Shown here: in pieces, positions 43,105 through 51,818 of the stretch | How positions within the stretch are numbered: position 1 is the stretch's first letter | How the letters are laid out: each line of letters begins with the position of its first letter | Assembly (NCBI RefSeq): GCF_001613325.1 | Contig: NZ_BDCD01000022.1 | Span: 186,001-250,000 of the forward strand | DNA length: 64,000 nucleotides | Origin: Nocardia yamanashiensis NBRC 100130 | GTDB lineage: Bacteria; Actinomycetota; Actinomycetes; Mycobacteriales; Mycobacteriaceae | Direction of reading: 5' to 3' | Translations under genes and position numbers: made by a program | Notes under the pieces: model-generated | Database searches by the model: none | Told to the model about the DNA's origin: nothing | Seen by the model: the letters and a program-made list of their open reading frames with translations, nothing else

Positions 43105-44313
43105 ATGGCTACAACCCCGCAGGGGCCCCGCGGAAAGGTCCGTGAGATCGATGTGGGCGCCATGCCCACGCGATTTGCCCGGGGCTGGCACTGCCTTGGA
43201 CTCGCGAAGACCTTCCGCGACGGAAAGCCGCACTCGGTCAACATCTTCGGCACCAAGCTGGTCGTTTTCAAGAACAGTAAAGACGAGCTGAAGGTGCTCG
43301 ACTCCTACTGCCGCCACCTGGGCGGCGACCTGTCCATGGGCGAGGTCAAGGGCGACTCCATCGCGTGCCCGTTCCACGACTGGCGCTGGGGCGGCGACGG
43401 CAAGTGCACCGGCATTCCGTACGCGCGCCGCGTGCCCCCGCTGGCGCGCACCCGGTCCTGGATCACCTTGGAGCGCAACGGCCAGCTCTTCGTCTGGCAC
43501 GACCACGAGGGCAATCCGCCGCCGGACGAGGTGACCATCCCCTACATCGAGGGACCGTTCACCAATGCCGACGGCAGCGGTTCGGAAGAGCTGAACGACG
43601 GCTGGACCGACTGGACCTGGCACTCGATGCTGATCGAAGGCTCCAACTGCCGCGAGATCATCGACAACGTCGTGGACATGGCGCACTTCTTCTACATCCA
43701 CTACGCCTTCCCGACGTACTTCAAGAACGTGCTCGAGGGCCACGTCGCCACCCAGTACCTCGAGACCAAGGCCCGCCCGGATATGGGCAATGCCGCCAAG
43801 ATGGGCATCGACGTACTGCTCAAGTCGGAGGCGTCGTACTTCGGCCCGTCGTACATGATCAACCCGCTGCTCAATATCTACAGCGGCTACGAGGTCAAGA
43901 CGGTCCTCATCAACTGCCACTACCCGGTCTCGCAGGACGCGTTCGTGCTGCAGTGGGGCGTCTCGCTGGAGAAGCCGAAGGGCCTTCCCGAGGAGCAGGC
44001 CGCGTCCTTCGCGGAGAAGATGACGGTCGGCGTGTCCGAGGGCTTCCTGCAGGATGTCGAGATCTGGAAGCACAAGTCCAAGATCGACAACCCGCTGCTG
44101 ACCGAAGAGGACGGCCCGGTCTACCAGCTGCGCCGGTGGTACGAGCAGTTCTACGTGGACGTCGCCGATATCGACCCGCGCTCCACCCAGCGCTTCGAAT
44201 TCGAGATCGACACCTCCAAGGCCGTGGAATCCTGGACCGCGGAGGTCGAGGAGAATCTTCGGAAGAAGCGCGAGGCGGAGGAAGCCGGCGCATCGGAGGA
44301 GGCGAACGCTTGA
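43105..44313 (+). CDS. kshA: 3-ketosteroid 9-alpha-hydroxylase oxygenase KshA
   Basis: Rieske oxygenase that hydroxylates C9 of 3-ketosteroids; with KstD this triggers opening of ring B. 402 residues. The Rieske 2Fe-2S ligands are in YCRHLGGDL and CPFHDWRWG, and the mononuclear iron site is in DNVVDMAHFFYIHYAFPTYF. LLTEEDGPVYQLRRWYEQFYVDVADI is close to mycobacterial KshA. The start ATG follows AGGAGGAG. The reductase KshB is not in the window. It overlaps the next gene by one base. Confidence 0.95.
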   Translation: MATTPQGPRGKVREIDVGAMPTRFARGWHCLGLAKTFRDGKPHSVNIFGTKLVVFKNSKDELKVLDSYCRHLGGDLSMGEVKGDSIACPFHDWRWGGDGKCTGIPYARRVPPLARTRSWITLERNGQLFVWHDHEGNPPPDEVTIPYIEGPFTNADGSGSEELNDGWTDWTWHSMLIEGSNCREIIDNVVDMAHFFYIHYAFPTYFKNVLEGHVATQYLETKARPDMGNAAKMGIDVLLKSEASYFGPSYMINPLLNIYSGYEVKTVLINCHYPVSQDAFVLQWGVSLEKPKGLPEEQAASFAEKMTVGVSEGFLQDVEIWKHKSKIDNPLLTEEDGPVYQLRRWYEQFYVDVADIDPRSTQRFEFEIDTSKAVESWTAEVEENLRKKREAEEAGASEEANA

Positions 44314-44642
44314 TGACCAACTGGGCCAAAGCACCGGACTTCGCGGACCGTCCGGAACAGCGGGAGCAGGTGCGCGCCCAGACGGTCCTGGACAAGGCCC
44401 ACTACATGGAGGCGGGCCTGACGCCGCTGGCCTGTCTGACCTGCGGCACCCAGGTGCTGGTGCGCAAGCACAGCAATCAGCAGCGCACCGTGCAGTGGAC
44501 GGTCAATCCGGCCGAGCACTGCCCGGTGTTCGCCAAGATGGCCGAAGCCGGGCCGACCTTCGGCAAGCCCGACTCCTGCCCGAATCTGGAGAAGACCATC
44601 GACCACGCGCTGGCCGAGGGTCTGCTCGAAATAGACGATTAG
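44313..44642 (+). CDS. conserved cysteine-containing protein linked to kshA (Rv3527-like)
   Basis: 109 residues starting at ATG 44313, which shares its A with the kshA stop (TGATG). It contains ACLTCGTQVLVRKHSNQQRT, VQWTVNPAEHCPVF and SCPNLEKTI: four cysteines and two histidines, suggesting a metal-binding or redox role. The M. tuberculosis kshA neighbour Rv3527 is a hypothetical that I believe corresponds. Strict coupling to kshA suggests an accessory role in the hydroxylase system. Function unknown. Confidence 0.8.
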   Translation: MTNWAKAPDFADRPEQREQVRAQTVLDKAHYMEAGLTPLACLTCGTQVLVRKHSNQQRTVQWTVNPAEHCPVFAKMAEAGPTFGKPDSCPNLEKTIDHALAEGLLEIDD

Positions 44643-44649
44643 CCGCGGC

Positions 44650-44669
44650 TCCGATTCACCCGAATCGGA
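44650..44669. terminator. small hairpin at the kshA-operon end
   Basis: 8-bp stem TCCGATTC / GAATCGGA with an ACCC loop, 7 nt after the stop at 44642. It overlaps the 3' end of the converging cupin gene. Confidence 0.5.
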
Positions 44670-45066
44670 AGTCGGCGAAGTCGAATCCCGGTGCGACGAC
44701 ACAACTCACCAGCACGTGCTCGTCGCCCGCCGGGCGGGCGGCCTGGCTCACCCCACCGGGGACCACCGCCTGGGGCCGCTGCCCGCGCTCGACATCGGGC
44801 CCGAGGACGACCTCCTCACCCCCGATGTCCAGCAACAGCGGACCACCCCCGTGCCACAACCAGATCTCGTCCGATTTCACCGTATGCGGTGCGGACGCCT
44901 CACCCGGCAGCAGCAGGAAGTAGATCGCCGTCGCGCTCGCGCGCGGCCCGTCATAGCCCTTCGGCTCGAATTCCACTCCGCTGCGCCAGGTTTCCCGATA
45001 CCACCCGCCCTCCGGATGCGGACGCAGATCCAATGCGGCGGCCAGCGCGGGCCTCTCATCGCTCAT
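44656..45066 (-). CDS. DUF985 (Cupin_5) family protein
   Basis: 136 residues from ATG 45066. Cupin_5 signatures: LDLRPHPEGGWYRETWRS, SATAIYFLLLPGEASAPHTVKSDEIWLWHGGGPL, and VAPGFDFADFRF. Small beta-barrel family of uncertain function, linked to sugar or small-molecule metabolism in some cases. Divergent from an AraC regulator 55 nt away, which may control it. Cytoplasmic. Confidence 0.85.
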   Translation of the reverse strand: MSDERPALAAALDLRPHPEGGWYRETWRSGVEFEPKGYDGPRASATAIYFLLLPGEASAPHTVKSDEIWLWHGGGPLLLDIGGEEVVLGPDVERGQRPQAVVPGGVSQAARPAGDEHVLVSCVVAPGFDFADFRFG

Positions 45067-45121
45067 TCTTCTCAACGTAGCCCGATCCGCCGGCGGATGC
45101 CGTGCGCGGTACGTTCGAATT

Positions 45122-46036
45122 GTGGATATCTTGAGCGAGACCATCGCCGCGATCCGCACCGGGAATCCGGCCTCGGGTCTGTTCGTCCGGCATGCGCCGT
45201 GGGGGCGTAGTTATCCGCGGGTGCCGGGGGCGAGTTTCCATGTGGTGCTGCAGGGTTCGTGCTGGGTGTTGCCGCCCGGCGGGGAGCCGATCGCGCTGGG
45301 GGCCGGGGATGTGCTGTTCATGCCCCGGGGTGCGGATCATGAGATCGTCGACGCGTTGGGGACGCCGGTCACCGAGATCGCCCGGCCGGGGGAGCCGCGG
45401 GAGATCGTCGGGCCCGGGGTGCGGACGGTGCTGGTCTGCGGGGCCTATGAGCTGGGGCGGCAGCGGAGTCATCCATTGCTGGACGAATTGCCGGAGTTCA
45501 TTCATCTGCCGGCGCGGCCGGGACGGCATCCGGCGCTGCGGGCGGCGGTGGAACTGCTGGCGGGGGAGATCGCCGAGCCGCGGCCGGGGGCCGATGCCGC
45601 CATTCCCGCACTGCTCGACACCATGCTGCTGTTCCTGCTGCGCGCCTGGTTCGACGAGCAGGCCGAATCGCAGACCGGATGGGCGGGCGTGTTCACCGAT
45701 CCGGCCGTCGCGGTGACCCTGCGGGCCATTCACGATGCGCCGGAGAAGGCGTGGACGGTGCCGGAACTCAGTGCGGTGGCGGGGGTTTCGCGGGCGACGC
45801 TGGCGCGGCGGTTCACCGCGACGGTGGGGGAGCCGCCGCTGTCGTATGTGACCCGCTGGCGCATGCTCACGGCCGCGCGATTGCTGCGCGAGACCGATAC
45901 GCCGCTGGCGAGCGTGGCGCGGAAGGTCGGCTATCAATCGGAATTCGCGTTCGCCAAGGCGTTCAAGCGCGAATACGGGCTGGCCCCAGGGCAATACCGG
46001 CGGGCGGAGGAAAAACCTGCGGTCATCGCGGTGTGA
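45122..46036 (+). CDS. AraC-family regulator with cupin domain (paralogue 2)
   Basis: 304 residues from GTG 45122. Cupin half (RVPGASFHVVLQGSCWVLP, GAGDVLFMPRGADHEIVD) and AraC half (WTVPELSAVAGVSRATLARRF, ARKVGYQSEFAFAKAFKREYGLAPGQYRR). It shares the domain order and many blocks (DELPEFIHLPARPGRHP versus RQLPEVIHLPARPGRHP) with the regulator at 29595-30527, so the two are paralogues. The divergent cupin gene is a likely target. Confidence 0.87.
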   Translation: MDILSETIAAIRTGNPASGLFVRHAPWGRSYPRVPGASFHVVLQGSCWVLPPGGEPIALGAGDVLFMPRGADHEIVDALGTPVTEIARPGEPREIVGPGVRTVLVCGAYELGRQRSHPLLDELPEFIHLPARPGRHPALRAAVELLAGEIAEPRPGADAAIPALLDTMLLFLLRAWFDEQAESQTGWAGVFTDPAVAVTLRAIHDAPEKAWTVPELSAVAGVSRATLARRFTATVGEPPLSYVTRWRMLTAARLLRETDTPLASVARKVGYQSEFAFAKAFKREYGLAPGQYRRAEEKPAVIAV

Positions 46037-46056
46037 ATCGCACTAGGCTGGGGCGA

Positions 46057-46794
46057 ATGACGGATTGGCGTGCGCGCAAAGGTCCGATCGGAGTGCTCAC
46101 CGGAGCGGGCATCTCCACCGATTCCGGCATCCCGGATTTCCGCGGGCCGCGCGGGGTGTGGACCGAAGATCCCATCGCGGAACTACTTTCCACCTATCAG
46201 AACTACGTGGCCGATCCGGAACTGCGGCGGCGGGCCTGGCTGGCGCGCCGCGACAATCCGGCCTGGCGGGCGGTGCCGAACGCCGCGCATCAGGCGCTGG
46301 TGCGGCTGGCCGCGGCGGGGCGGCAGGTCGGCATCATCACCCAGAACATCGACCGGCTGCATCAGCGGGCCGGCTCGGACGGGGTGGTGGAGATCCACGG
46401 CAATATGTTCGAAGTGGTCTGCATCGACTGCGAATTCACCACCTCGATGGAGTCCACGCTGGCGCGGGTGGCCGCCGGCGAGCCCGATCCGGACTGCCCG
46501 GACTGCGGCGGCATCCTGAAGGCCGGGGTGATCATGTTCGGCCAGCAGCTGGTGCCCGAATCCATTCGGGCCGCGGTGGATATCGCCGAAACCAGCGAGA
46601 TCTTCATCGCCGTCGGCTCCTCGCTGCAGGTGGAACCGGCGGCCTCGATGTGCGCGGTGGCGGTGGACGCCGGCGCCGATCTGATCGTGATCAATGCCGA
46701 ACCCACCCCGTACGACGTGTACGCCGCCGAGGTGGTCCGGGATCCGATCGGCGAGGCGCTGCCGCGACTGGTGTCGGAACTGCTGGGCGGGTAG
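46057..46794 (+). CDS. Sir2-family NAD-dependent protein deacylase
   Basis: 245 residues from ATG 46057. Sirtuin motifs: GAGISTDSGIPDFRGPRGVW, TQNIDRLHQRAG, catalytic His in EIHGNMF, and a zinc site formed by CIDC and CPDC. The usual FGE segment reads FGQQ here. NAD-binding tail GSSLQVEPAA and INAEPTPYD. It follows the AraC regulator by 20 nt on the same strand. Target proteins unknown; acyl-CoA synthetases are common sirtuin substrates in related bacteria. Confidence 0.9.
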   Translation: MTDWRARKGPIGVLTGAGISTDSGIPDFRGPRGVWTEDPIAELLSTYQNYVADPELRRRAWLARRDNPAWRAVPNAAHQALVRLAAAGRQVGIITQNIDRLHQRAGSDGVVEIHGNMFEVVCIDCEFTTSMESTLARVAAGEPDPDCPDCGGILKAGVIMFGQQLVPESIRAAVDIAETSEIFIAVGSSLQVEPAASMCAVAVDAGADLIVINAEPTPYDVYAAEVVRDPIGEALPRLVSELLGG

Positions 46795-46799
46795 CGGAT

Positions 46800-47555
46800 T
46801 CAGCTGAACGGGGACTGCGGGCGGTCCTGCAGTTCGCCGTCGATGTAGATGTCGACCTTCTCGTTGTAGAAACAGGCCAGGCCCGCGACCTTCTGGCTCT
46901 CCGGCAGCGGGGTGCGGTAGATCCACACCAGATCCGGGAACTCGTCCTCGCCGAGGCGGACGTTCCAATATTCGGCGGTGCCCTTGTACGGGCACTGCGT
47001 CTCGGTGTCCGAGGCGGTCAGCAGGTCCAGCCGGACATCGGTGAGCGGCAGGTAGTAGCGGGCGGGCAGCCCGGTCTCGAACAGGATGCGCGGGGCGTGC
47101 GAATCGGCGAGGGTCTGCCCGTTCAGCTCCACCCGGATGTGCCGGGACGAACCCAGGATGTCGACCCGGCTGTAGGGGTCGCGCGGATGCACGTAGATGG
47201 GTTCGTCCTCCTCGAACCACTGGTCCATGGCGTCGAACTTCAGGCGCACCAGATCGCGCACCGCCTCGACCGCGGAGTCGAGGTAGCGCACGGCCGCGCC
47301 CTGGGCGACCACGTCGCCGACCACCACGTCGAATTCGACTCCCGGGCCGAAGACCGCCGAGTCGTGCGGGCGACCGGTCGGTTCGAGCTTGGCGCGCACG
47401 TCATCGGCGGGCAGGTAGTAGGTGGGGTAGTACGGGTGCTCCCACACCAGCCGGGGCGCGAGCGAGTCGGCGGCCAGGTGACCGCCCAGATAGACGCGTA
47501 CCCGTTTGGCGCTCGGTTCGACCCGAGCCTGGAAACCGGGATTCGATTCGGTCAT
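46800..47555 (-). CDS. tandem DUF427 domain protein
   Basis: 251 residues from ATG 47555, with GGGAGG immediately upstream; the longer frame to 47702 has no support. Two DUF427 copies: one around VRVYLGGHLAADSLAPRLVWEHPYYPTYYLP and one around IRVELNGQTLADSHAPRILFETGLPARYYLP, each followed by the family C-terminus (WFEEDEPIYVHPRDPY; QCPYKGTAEYWNV). An internal duplication is obvious from the paired blocks. Function unknown. Confidence 0.87.
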   Translation of the reverse strand: MTESNPGFQARVEPSAKRVRVYLGGHLAADSLAPRLVWEHPYYPTYYLPADDVRAKLEPTGRPHDSAVFGPGVEFDVVVGDVVAQGAAVRYLDSAVEAVRDLVRLKFDAMDQWFEEDEPIYVHPRDPYSRVDILGSSRHIRVELNGQTLADSHAPRILFETGLPARYYLPLTDVRLDLLTASDTETQCPYKGTAEYWNVRLGEDEFPDLVWIYRTPLPESQKVAGLACFYNEKVDIYIDGELQDRPQSPFS

Positions 47556-47718
47556 ACCTCCCGACGGTACTCCGGCCGGAAAGGGGCAGTCCGGGAACGG
47601 AATTCGCGTCGCCGCGCCGGTGCGCCCGGCACTCATGCGCACCTGCGATTTCTGCCCGCTGACCTGCCTGGATAGGGTGGACTGGCAACACTCGAGCAAC
47701 AAACCTGAAGGTGGTCAG

Positions 47719-49116
47719 ATGTCGGAAACCGGCACCGTCGAGCAGCAGGGACTGCGGACCGGACTGCGACGGCGTCATATGACGATGCTGGCCATCGGCG
47801 GCGCGATCGGCGCGGGGCTGTTCGTCGGCTCCGGTTCGGTGATCGGCACCGCGGGCCCGGCGGCCATTCTGTCCTACGCCGCCGCCGGATTGCTGGTGCT
47901 TTGCGTCATGCGCGCCCTCGGCGAAATGGTGGTGGCCCGCCCGGTCGCCGGCTCGCTCGCCGAGTACTCCCGCATGGCGCTCGGCCCGTTCGCCGGCTTC
48001 ACCATCGGCTGGCTGTACTGGTACCTCTACGTCATCCTGGTCGGCGCGGAAGCGGTGGCCGGGGCGGCCATCCTGTCCAGCTGGATCGATCTGCCGCAGT
48101 GGGTGCTGTCGGCCGCGCTGCTGATCCTCATGACCGCGGTCAATCTGGTCTCGGTGCGGTCCTTCGGCGAGTTCGAGTTCTGGTTCGCCTCGATCAAGGT
48201 CGTGGCCATCGTCATCTTCCTGGCGCTCGGCCTGGCCTGGGTGTTCGGGCTGTGGCCGGACGCGGAGAGCGGCTTCCACAATCTGACCGGGCACGGCGGC
48301 TTCGCGCCCAATGGCATCGCGGGCATCTTCTCGGCCATCGTGGTGGTCATGTTCGCCTTCGGCGGCACCGAGATCGTGACGGTCGCGGCCGCCGAATCCA
48401 AGGAGCCCGGCCAGGCCGTGGCCCGCGCCACCAACAATGTGCTGTGGCGGGTCGGCCTGTTCTACGTTGCCTCGATCTTCCTGGTGGTGACCATCCTGCC
48501 GTGGAACGACGCCCAGGTGCTGAAGAGCCCGTTCGTGAGCGCCCTGGACCGGATGGGCGTGCCGGCGGCGGGCACCATCATGCAGGTGGTGATCCTCACC
48601 GCGGTGCTGTCGGTGCTGAACTCGGCCATCTACGTGTCCTCGCGCATGCTCTACGTGCTGACCCGTGACGGCGATGCCCCGGCCGGGCTGGTCAAGGTCA
48701 ACAAGCGCGGCGTGCCCGCCCGGGCGGTGCTGCTCGGCACCGTGGCGGCCTGGGGTGCGGTCATCGCCTCCTACGTCTCCCCGGATCAGGTCTTCACCTT
48801 CCTGGTGAACTCCATCGGCGTGGTGCTGGCCTTCGTCTACGTCGCGATCATGGCCTCCCAGCTGCGCCTGCGCGCCCGGCTGCGGCGCGAGGACCCGTCC
48901 GCGCTCACCTATCGCATGTGGGGTTACCCGTACCTGAGCTGGGCGGTCATCATCGCCATCTGCGCGGTCTTCATCGCCATGGCGCGCAATCCGGACCAGC
49001 GCAATCAGCTCATCGCCTCCACCGTCAGCCTGCTGTTCGTGGCCGCGATCTACCCGCTGCGCAAGCGGTTCGGACGCAAGCCCCCGGTCCGCGAGGTCGA
49101 GGTGCTGCACCACTAA
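47719..49116 (+). CDS. amino acid permease (APC superfamily)
   Basis: 465 residues with about 12 membrane helices. The AAT-family signature MTMLAIGGAIGAGLFVGSGSVIGTAGPAAIL is at the N-terminus, with FGGTEIVTVAAAESKEPGQAVARATNNV and RMLYVLTRDGDAP further on. It resembles the GABA/aromatic/asparagine permeases; substrate cannot be told from sequence alone. ATG 47719 follows AAGGTGG. Divergent from the DUF427 gene. Confidence 0.88.
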   Translation: MSETGTVEQQGLRTGLRRRHMTMLAIGGAIGAGLFVGSGSVIGTAGPAAILSYAAAGLLVLCVMRALGEMVVARPVAGSLAEYSRMALGPFAGFTIGWLYWYLYVILVGAEAVAGAAILSSWIDLPQWVLSAALLILMTAVNLVSVRSFGEFEFWFASIKVVAIVIFLALGLAWVFGLWPDAESGFHNLTGHGGFAPNGIAGIFSAIVVVMFAFGGTEIVTVAAAESKEPGQAVARATNNVLWRVGLFYVASIFLVVTILPWNDAQVLKSPFVSALDRMGVPAAGTIMQVVILTAVLSVLNSAIYVSSRMLYVLTRDGDAPAGLVKVNKRGVPARAVLLGTVAAWGAVIASYVSPDQVFTFLVNSIGVVLAFVYVAIMASQLRLRARLRREDPSALTYRMWGYPYLSWAVIIAICAVFIAMARNPDQRNQLIASTVSLLFVAAIYPLRKRFGRKPPVREVEVLHH

Positions 49117-49126
49117 TCTGGGAAGG

Positions 49127-50029
49127 ATGACCGACTTCGGCATCTATCCAGGCGGTGTCAGCGGCGACGACGCCGGCGGCTTGGCGACCGGGAAACCGGA
49201 CGATCCGGCCGCCGTGGAGGCCGCGCTCGACGATCTCGGCGTGACGGTGGTGCGGGTCTACACCGCGTTCAAGGACGCGGGCGAGGAATCCTTCTGCAAC
49301 CCGGCCGATTTCGGGCGTTACGCCACGGCGGGCCGCAAGCTCGACCTGGTCGCGCAGTTCCAGTCCCGGTCCGGTGACGTGCCGGGGTATCTGTGCTTCC
49401 TGTCGCATCTGGTGCAGGACTACGGGGATCGCATCGCCACGCTGCAGATCACCGAGGAGCCCAATGTGGTGGGCAACGCCACCCTGGACGGCGACTATCC
49501 GAATGTCCGGCGCGCCATTATCGAAGGCGTGCAGGCGTTCTCGGGACAGGGCTTCCGTATCGGCTTCAACACCACGCCGCTCTTCGGCCCCGCCGCGAGC
49601 TTCGTGCAGGACCTGGTCACCGAGGGCGGGCCGGGGTTCGTGGCGGCACTGGACTACATCGGGCTCGACGCCTTCCCGGACGTGTTCATGCCCGCCGAGG
49701 ACCCCGCCGCCGCGCTGTCCTGGCTGCTCGGCATGCATCGCGATCTGCTCGCCAATGCCGGACTGCCCGTGGACATTCCACTGCATCTGACCGAGAACGG
49801 CTGGCCCACCGGCCCGGAACGCTCCGAAGCTCGGCAGGCCGAGGTGCTGGCGGGCATCCTCGAGGTGGTGGCCCAGCACGATCTCGGTGCGTACCACCAC
49901 TTCTCGCTACGCGACGCCGACACGGCGCAGCCGGGCCTGTTCCACCGCTTCGGGCTCATGCGCGACGACTACACCCCGAAACCGGCGTACCAGGTGTACC
50001 GCGACCACATCGCCAAGCATTCGGCCTGA
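49127..50029 (+). CDS. putative TIM-barrel glycosidase-like protein
   Basis: 300 residues starting 10 nt after the permease. Two acidic motifs of the kind used as acid/base and nucleophile in clan GH-A barrels are visible: ITEEPNVV (near residue 112) and LTENGWPTG (near residue 225). The C-terminus YHHFSLRDADTAQPGLFHRFGLM also fits that fold. No signal peptide, so it is cytoplasmic. Family membership and substrate are uncertain. Confidence 0.68.
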   Translation: MTDFGIYPGGVSGDDAGGLATGKPDDPAAVEAALDDLGVTVVRVYTAFKDAGEESFCNPADFGRYATAGRKLDLVAQFQSRSGDVPGYLCFLSHLVQDYGDRIATLQITEEPNVVGNATLDGDYPNVRRAIIEGVQAFSGQGFRIGFNTTPLFGPAASFVQDLVTEGGPGFVAALDYIGLDAFPDVFMPAEDPAAALSWLLGMHRDLLANAGLPVDIPLHLTENGWPTGPERSEARQAEVLAGILEVVAQHDLGAYHHFSLRDADTAQPGLFHRFGLMRDDYTPKPAYQVYRDHIAKHSA

Positions 50030-50030
50030 A

Positions 50031-50660
50031 TCAGCGGTGGTACTCGGCCAGCAGCACGATCAGGCCGACAATGCCGATCATGGTCATGACGCCGGCCAGC
50101 AGCGCCGGCGAGATCAGGCCGAGGACCACGAACGCGCCGGTGCCGGCCAGGGCCCCGGTGGCGATGAGAGCCGGGCGCAGCGCGGGGGACCGGGGCAGCC
50201 GGGCGATATCCCGGTCGACCTCGGCCTCCAGTTTGGCGGCGCGAACGGTCACGGCGTCGTTCAGGCCGAGTTCGGCGCGGCAGTCCGCGAGCAGCGTGGT
50301 GATCGCCGATTTGGCGGTGCGGGCGGTGGCCTTGGAAGTGGCTCGCTTGCGCCGCCATTCGGCCTCGCGCAGCCGGATCCACAGTGTTTCGCGATCGTTC
50401 GGGCCCAGCACCCGTTCGGCCATGGTCATCAGATCGCGCCAGGTTTCCGCGCCGACGGCCTCCCCGGCGCGTTCGGTGTGGGCCCGGGTGTAGGCGAACT
50501 GCGCGCGCACGTAGTCCCGATTCGGTTCGAGCGCATTGGCTCTCAGCACGATCGCCATGACCTCCTGCCATTGGGCGGCGGCGCGGTCGTGTTCGCCGGA
50601 GGAGGTGAAGCTCTGGGCGCGCGTGACCAGTTTGCGTATCTCCTCGCCAGCAGTACTCAT
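50031..50660 (-). CDS. tetratricopeptide-like protein with C-terminal membrane hairpin
   Basis: 209 residues from ATG 50660 behind GGGGAGGG. The N-terminal ~140 residues are helical with TPR-like spacing (AAAQWQEVMAIVLRANALEPNRDYVRAQFAY). The C-terminus has two hydrophobic helices (ALIATGALAGTGAFVVLGLIS; LAGVMTMIGIVGLIVLLA) ending in AEYHR. It converges on the glycosidase-like gene with a 1-nt gap. Not recognised. Confidence 0.72.
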   Translation of the reverse strand: MSTAGEEIRKLVTRAQSFTSSGEHDRAAAQWQEVMAIVLRANALEPNRDYVRAQFAYTRAHTERAGEAVGAETWRDLMTMAERVLGPNDRETLWIRLREAEWRRKRATSKATARTAKSAITTLLADCRAELGLNDAVTVRAAKLEAEVDRDIARLPRSPALRPALIATGALAGTGAFVVLGLISPALLAGVMTMIGIVGLIVLLAEYHR

Positions 50661-50725
50661 AGCCCGCCCTCCCCAGGTCACGATGTTTCCCAGGGTATGA
50701 GCAAGGTCGTTGCCCGGCAATGAGA

Positions 50726-50758
50726 AACGGGAGCCCGGCGTCGTGCCGGGCTCCCGTT
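50726..50758. terminator. terminator of the fadD3-fadE33 operon
   Basis: Perfect 14-bp stem AACGGGAGCCCGGC / GCCGGGCTCCCGTT with a 5-nt loop. On the minus strand it begins 16 nt past the fadE33 stop and is followed by TCTCATT. Confidence 0.75.
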
Positions 50759-50774
50759 CCGATGGGTCGTCGCG

Positions 50775-51818
50775 TCAGGCCGGGCGGGCCAGCGGACGCG
50801 CCGGGGTGCCGAACAGCTGTGCGTCGGCGTGTGCGCGCTTGAAGAACAGGTGCGCGTCGTGCTCCCAGGTGATGGCGATGCCGCCGTGCATCTGCACCGT
50901 CTCCGACACCACGGCATTGAAGGTGTCGATGGCGTGCAGCCGCGCCGAAGCGATATCGATCGGATCCACATGCCCCGCGGCCAGACCCGAAATAGCCAGG
51001 TAGGCAATGGAACGCGTGGACTCCACCAGCACGTACATATCGGCCATCCGGTGCTTCAACGCCTGGAAGCTGCCGATCGGCCGCCCGAACTGCACCCGCG
51101 ACTTCGAGTACTCGACGGTCATGTCCAGGCACTGCTCGGCCGCGCCGAGCTGCTCGGCCACCACTGCGGCCCAGGCGATCTCGCGCAGGCGGGTGACATC
51201 GAGCGCGCCGAGCGCCCGGCCGGTGACGTTCTCGAAGTCGATGCGCGCCAGGCGACGGGTCGGATCCTGGGTGACCACGGTGGTGCGGGTGACGCCCGCG
51301 GCCTCGCCGTCCACCTCGAACAGCCCCGCATCGGTCAGCACCAGCAGCGTGTCCGCATGCGCCCCGTCGATCACGTAATGCGCGGAACCGGACAGGGTTT
51401 CGCCATCGGCGGCGACCCCGAAGGAATCCCACCCGCGCACCCCGGCCCAGCACAGCGCCAGCGTGCGCGCACCCTCCGCGACCTCCGGCAGCAGCCGTTC
51501 GTTCGCCTCGGCGTTCCCGGCCAGCAGCAGCGCCTGCACACCCAGCACGGCCGACCCCAGCATCGGCGGAGCGGCGAGCGTGCGCCCGAGCTCCTCCACC
51601 ACCAGCAGCGACTCGGTCAGCCCGACGCCCACGCCCCCGAACTCCTCCGGAATGGCAAGCGCCGCAACCCCGACCTGCTCACACAGCAACTTCCACAGCT
51701 GCTCGTCATACCCGCGCTCGGCCTCCAGCCCGCGCCGCATGGCCGCGCTGTCCTGATGCTTGGTCAGCACCGCGCGCACGGTAGTGACGAGTTCCTGCTG
51801 TTCGGCAGTAAGGCTCAT
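50775..51818 (-). CDS. fadE33: acyl-CoA dehydrogenase FadE33
   Basis: Short-form acyl-CoA dehydrogenase (347 residues) of the KstR2 regulon, acting on ring C/D intermediates, probably paired with FadE31. Features: IPEEFGGVGVGLTESLLVVEELGR, EYSKSRVQFGRPIGSFQALKHRMADMYVL, MHGGIAITWEHDAHLFFKRA. ATG 51818 overlaps the stop of a 57-codon ORF and has GCGAGGG upstream. Gene order fadE31-32-33 matches M. tuberculosis Rv3562-3564. Confidence 0.87.
   Translation of the reverse strand: MSLTAEQQELVTTVRAVLTKHQDSAAMRRGLEAERGYDEQLWKLLCEQVGVAALAIPEEFGGVGVGLTESLLVVEELGRTLAAPPMLGSAVLGVQALLLAGNAEANERLLPEVAEGARTLALCWAGVRGWDSFGVAADGETLSGSAHYVIDGAHADTLLVLTDAGLFEVDGEAAGVTRTTVVTQDPTRRLARIDFENVTGRALGALDVTRLREIAWAAVVAEQLGAAEQCLDMTVEYSKSRVQFGRPIGSFQALKHRMADMYVLVESTRSIAYLAISGLAAGHVDPIDIASARLHAIDTFNAVVSETVQMHGGIAITWEHDAHLFFKRAHADAQLFGTPARPLARPA

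Noticed and set aside
45679..46056. Upstream extension of the sirtuin frame
   Set aside because: It overlaps the AraC-cupin gene in another frame; the sirtuin motifs begin right after ATG 46057.
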